Positions 50,743-52,325 of a stretch of DNA of 52,325 nt are shown one piece after another. Each line of letters starts with the position of its first letter. Positions within the stretch are counted from its first letter, which is position 1. The position numbers and the translations under genes are program-made. Origin of the DNA: UMGS1696 sp964430105 (GTDB lineage Bacteria > Bacillota > Clostridia > Oscillospirales > CAG-272). The DNA is taken from positions 1-52,325 of the forward strand of contig CAYSEF010000009.1 in NCBI GenBank assembly GCA_964430105.1. The letters run 5' to 3'. The notes under the pieces were generated by a model, which was not told the DNA's origin, ran no database searches, and saw nothing but the letters and a program-made list of their open reading frames with translations.

Positions 50743-52325
50743 ATGGTAACAAACATCACCAACAAGTATGTGGCTTCCTGGGTAGAAGAAATGGCTGCCC
50801 TTACCTGTCCTGATAAGATCGTCCTCATCGACGGTTCCGAAGAACAGGCTGAAGCTCTCCGCGCAGAAGCTTGCTCCACCGGCGAACTCATTAAGCTCAA
50901 CGAAGAAAAGCTCCCCGGCTGTTATCTCCACCGCACCGCTGTAAATGACGTTGCTCGTGTAGAAGACAGAACCTTTATCTGCACCTCCACCAAGGAAGAT
51001 GCAGGCAACATCAACAACTGGATGGATCCTAAGGAATGCTACGAAAAGCTCAGCAAGCTTTACAAGGGTTCCTACACGGGCAAGACCATGTACGTTATCC
51101 CTTACTCCATGGGTATCGTAGGCTCCGACTTTGCTAAGTACGGTATCGAACTCACCGACTCTATTTACGTTGTTCTCAACATGATCATCATGACTCGTGT
51201 AGGCACCAACGTACTCGAAGCTCTCGGTGACAGCGCTGACTACATCAAGGGTCTTCACGCAACCGGTACTCTCGATCCCGAAAACCGTTACATCTGCCAC
51301 TTCCCGGAAGACAACACCATTTGGTCTGTTAACTCCGCTTACGGTGGAAACGTTCTTCTCGGTAAGAAGTGCTTCGCTCTCCGTATTGCTTCCTACCTCG
51401 GTCGTAAGGAAGGCTGGATGGCTGAACACATGCTCATCCTCGGCGTTGAATATCCTAACGGCGACGTTAAGTACATCTCCGCTGCATTCCCGTCCGCTTG
51501 TGGTAAGACCAACCTCGCTATGCTCATTCCGCCGGAAGTATTCTCCAAGCAGGGTTACAAGGTATGGTGCGTAGGTGACGATATTGCATGGCTCCGCGTA
51601 GGCTCCGACGGACGTCTTTGGGCAGTTAACCCCGAAAACGGCTTCTTCGGCGTAGCTCCCGGTACCAACGAAAAGTCCAACCCGAACGCTCTCCACACCT
51701 GCCTCAAGGATACCATCTTCACAAACGTTTGCCACAACCTCGACGACAACACTGTTTGGTGGGAAGGCCTCGACAACAATCCGCCTGTTAACGCTAAGAA
51801 CTGGCGTGGCGAAGATTGGGATTACAAGACCTACGACAAGAACAACAAGGTTCAGACCGCAGGTGCTCATCCTAACTCTCGTTTCACTGCTAAGACTGTT
51901 AACTGCCCTTGCCTCTCCAAGGAATTCAACAATCCCGCAGGTGTTCCGATCTCCGCTATCGTATTCGGTGGTCGTCGTGCAAAGACTGCTCCTCTGGTTT
52001 ACCAGTCCACATCTTGGCAGAACGGTACTTTCGTTGGCTCTATCATGGCTTCCGAAACAACCGCAGCTGCAGCAGGTGCTGTTGGCGTAGTTCGTCGTGA
52101 CCCGATGGCAATGCGTCCGTTCGCAGGTTACAACATGGGTGACTACTTCGCACACTGGCTCGAAATGGGCAAGAAGATTCCTCATGCTCCTAAGATCTTC
52201 CACGTTAACTGGTTCCGTACCGATGATGAAGGCAACTTCATTTGGCCCGGATTCGGCGACAACATGAGAGTTCTGATGTGGATTCTCGCTCGTTGCGAGG
52301 GCAAGGTTGAGGCGAACATCACGCC
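50743..52325 (+). CDS. pckG: Phosphoenolpyruvate carboxykinase (GTP), 3' end outside window
   Basis: The first 527 codons of a GTP-dependent PEP carboxykinase, full length about 600, with no stop before the window edge. It interconverts oxaloacetate and PEP with GTP/GDP; in fermentative gut Clostridia it often runs in the carboxylating direction. The kinase-1a P-loop FPSACGKTN is near residues 249-257, followed by kinase-2 VGDDIAWLR, and the GTP-type segments SVNSAYGGN, GVAPGTNEKSNPNA and FGGRRAKT. AAGGAG lies seven bases before the ATG. Codon use is strongly skewed to AAC, AAG, TAC, TTC, TCC, ACC and CTC compared with its neighbours, typical of a very highly expressed gene. Confidence 0.96.
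   Translation, partial: MVTNITNKYVASWVEEMAALTCPDKIVLIDGSEEQAEALRAEACSTGELIKLNEEKLPGCYLHRTAVNDVARVEDRTFICTSTKEDAGNINNWMDPKECYEKLSKLYKGSYTGKTMYVIPYSMGIVGSDFAKYGIELTDSIYVVLNMIIMTRVGTNVLEALGDSADYIKGLHATGTLDPENRYICHFPEDNTIWSVNSAYGGNVLLGKKCFALRIASYLGRKEGWMAEHMLILGVEYPNGDVKYISAAFPSACGKTNLAMLIPPEVFSKQGYKVWCVGDDIAWLRVGSDGRLWAVNPENGFFGVAPGTNEKSNPNALHTCLKDTIFTNVCHNLDDNTVWWEGLDNNPPVNAKNWRGEDWDYKTYDKNNKVQTAGAHPNSRFTAKTVNCPCLSKEFNNPAGVPISAIVFGGRRAKTAPLVYQSTSWQNGTFVGSIMASETTAAAAGAVGVVRRDPMAMRPFAGYNMGDYFAHWLEMGKKIPHAPKIFHVNWFRTDDEGNFIWPGFGDNMRVLMWILARCEGKVEANIT

Noticed and set aside
50737..52203. Long open frame of 488 codons on the minus strand
   Set aside because: It lies wholly antisense to pckG, whose family motifs are unmistakable. 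Its translation has no domain pattern and it arises from the codon bias of pckG.
1..52325. tRNA/rRNA genes, CRISPR arrays, insertion sequences, prophage or defence genes
   Set aside because: None could be found by eye: no cloverleaf-like TTCGA arms with matching acceptor stems, no regularly spaced repeats, no transposase or integrase motifs. Small structured RNAs could still be missed without covariance-model searches.

Overview
The window looks like a chromosomal segment of an anaerobic, low-to-moderate GC, spore-former-lineage Clostridia member, most likely Oscillospirales/Ruminococcaceae. The evidence is the AT-rich intergenic DNA with sigma-A-type promoters, the scpA-scpB-DUF2953-ytfJ-dac-rlu order known from Firmicutes, a GlgC/GlgD glycogen system, LexA of the Bacillus type and a GTP-dependent PEP carboxykinase. 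I see no tRNA, rRNA, CRISPR array, insertion sequence or prophage gene. Assignment rests on gene content and motifs only.

Layout. (1) 1-8394, mostly minus strand: a HAD phosphatase and MATE transporter pair, then hisS, a small HAD-like gene, aspS and an acylpeptide/xylan-esterase-like hydrolase, and an amidohydrolase. (2) 8525-11743, plus strand: a PLP aminotransferase, inorganic pyrophosphatase and Obg. (3) recG on the minus strand (11806-13974). (4) 14286-21676, plus strand: a complete aromatic operon, leader peptide-aroF-tyrA-aroB-aroA-aroC-aroEK-aroQ, tightly packed with ATGA overlaps. (5) 21722-26547, minus strand: a DUF2325 gene with paired palindromic operators, then a four-gene operon (membrane-anchored orphan protein, GNAT, rqcH, eukaryotic-type phosphomannomutase-like HAD). 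(6) 26723-37089, plus strand: an eleven-gene housekeeping run lon-engB-lysA-M50 protease-scpA-scpB-DUF2953-ytfJ-dacF-rluB-small GNAT-like protein. (7) 37088-47533, minus strand: a glycogen operon glgB-like, glgC, glgD, glgA, glgP, GH13 amylase. (8) 47689-50436, minus strand: lexA followed by a Gfo/Idh oxidoreductase, VOC and ABM-domain cassette. (9) 50619-end, plus strand: pckG, cut by the window edge.

The two strongest observations are the following. The aromatic operon begins with a canonical promoter and an 18-codon leader reading frame with four Tyr and three Phe codons. The end of that frame is itself the 5' arm of an intrinsic terminator, and a second terminator follows before aroF; this is a ribosome-mediated attenuator, unusual in a group where T-boxes dominate. 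The glycogen operon opens with a branching-enzyme homologue that lacks the catalytic nucleophile (Asp to Gly) and the conserved active-site His (to Tyr) but keeps the acid/base Glu and the stabilising Asp. It is probably a pseudoenzyme with a regulatory or scaffolding role. In the same operon GlgA and GlgP also carry substitutions at normally conserved positions.

Start codons were moved from the longest reading frame wherever a Shine-Dalgarno sequence or a promoter position decided it. Residue numbers refer to the starts given here. Comparisons with E. coli, B. subtilis or rabbit proteins are from knowledge of those families, not from an alignment run here.
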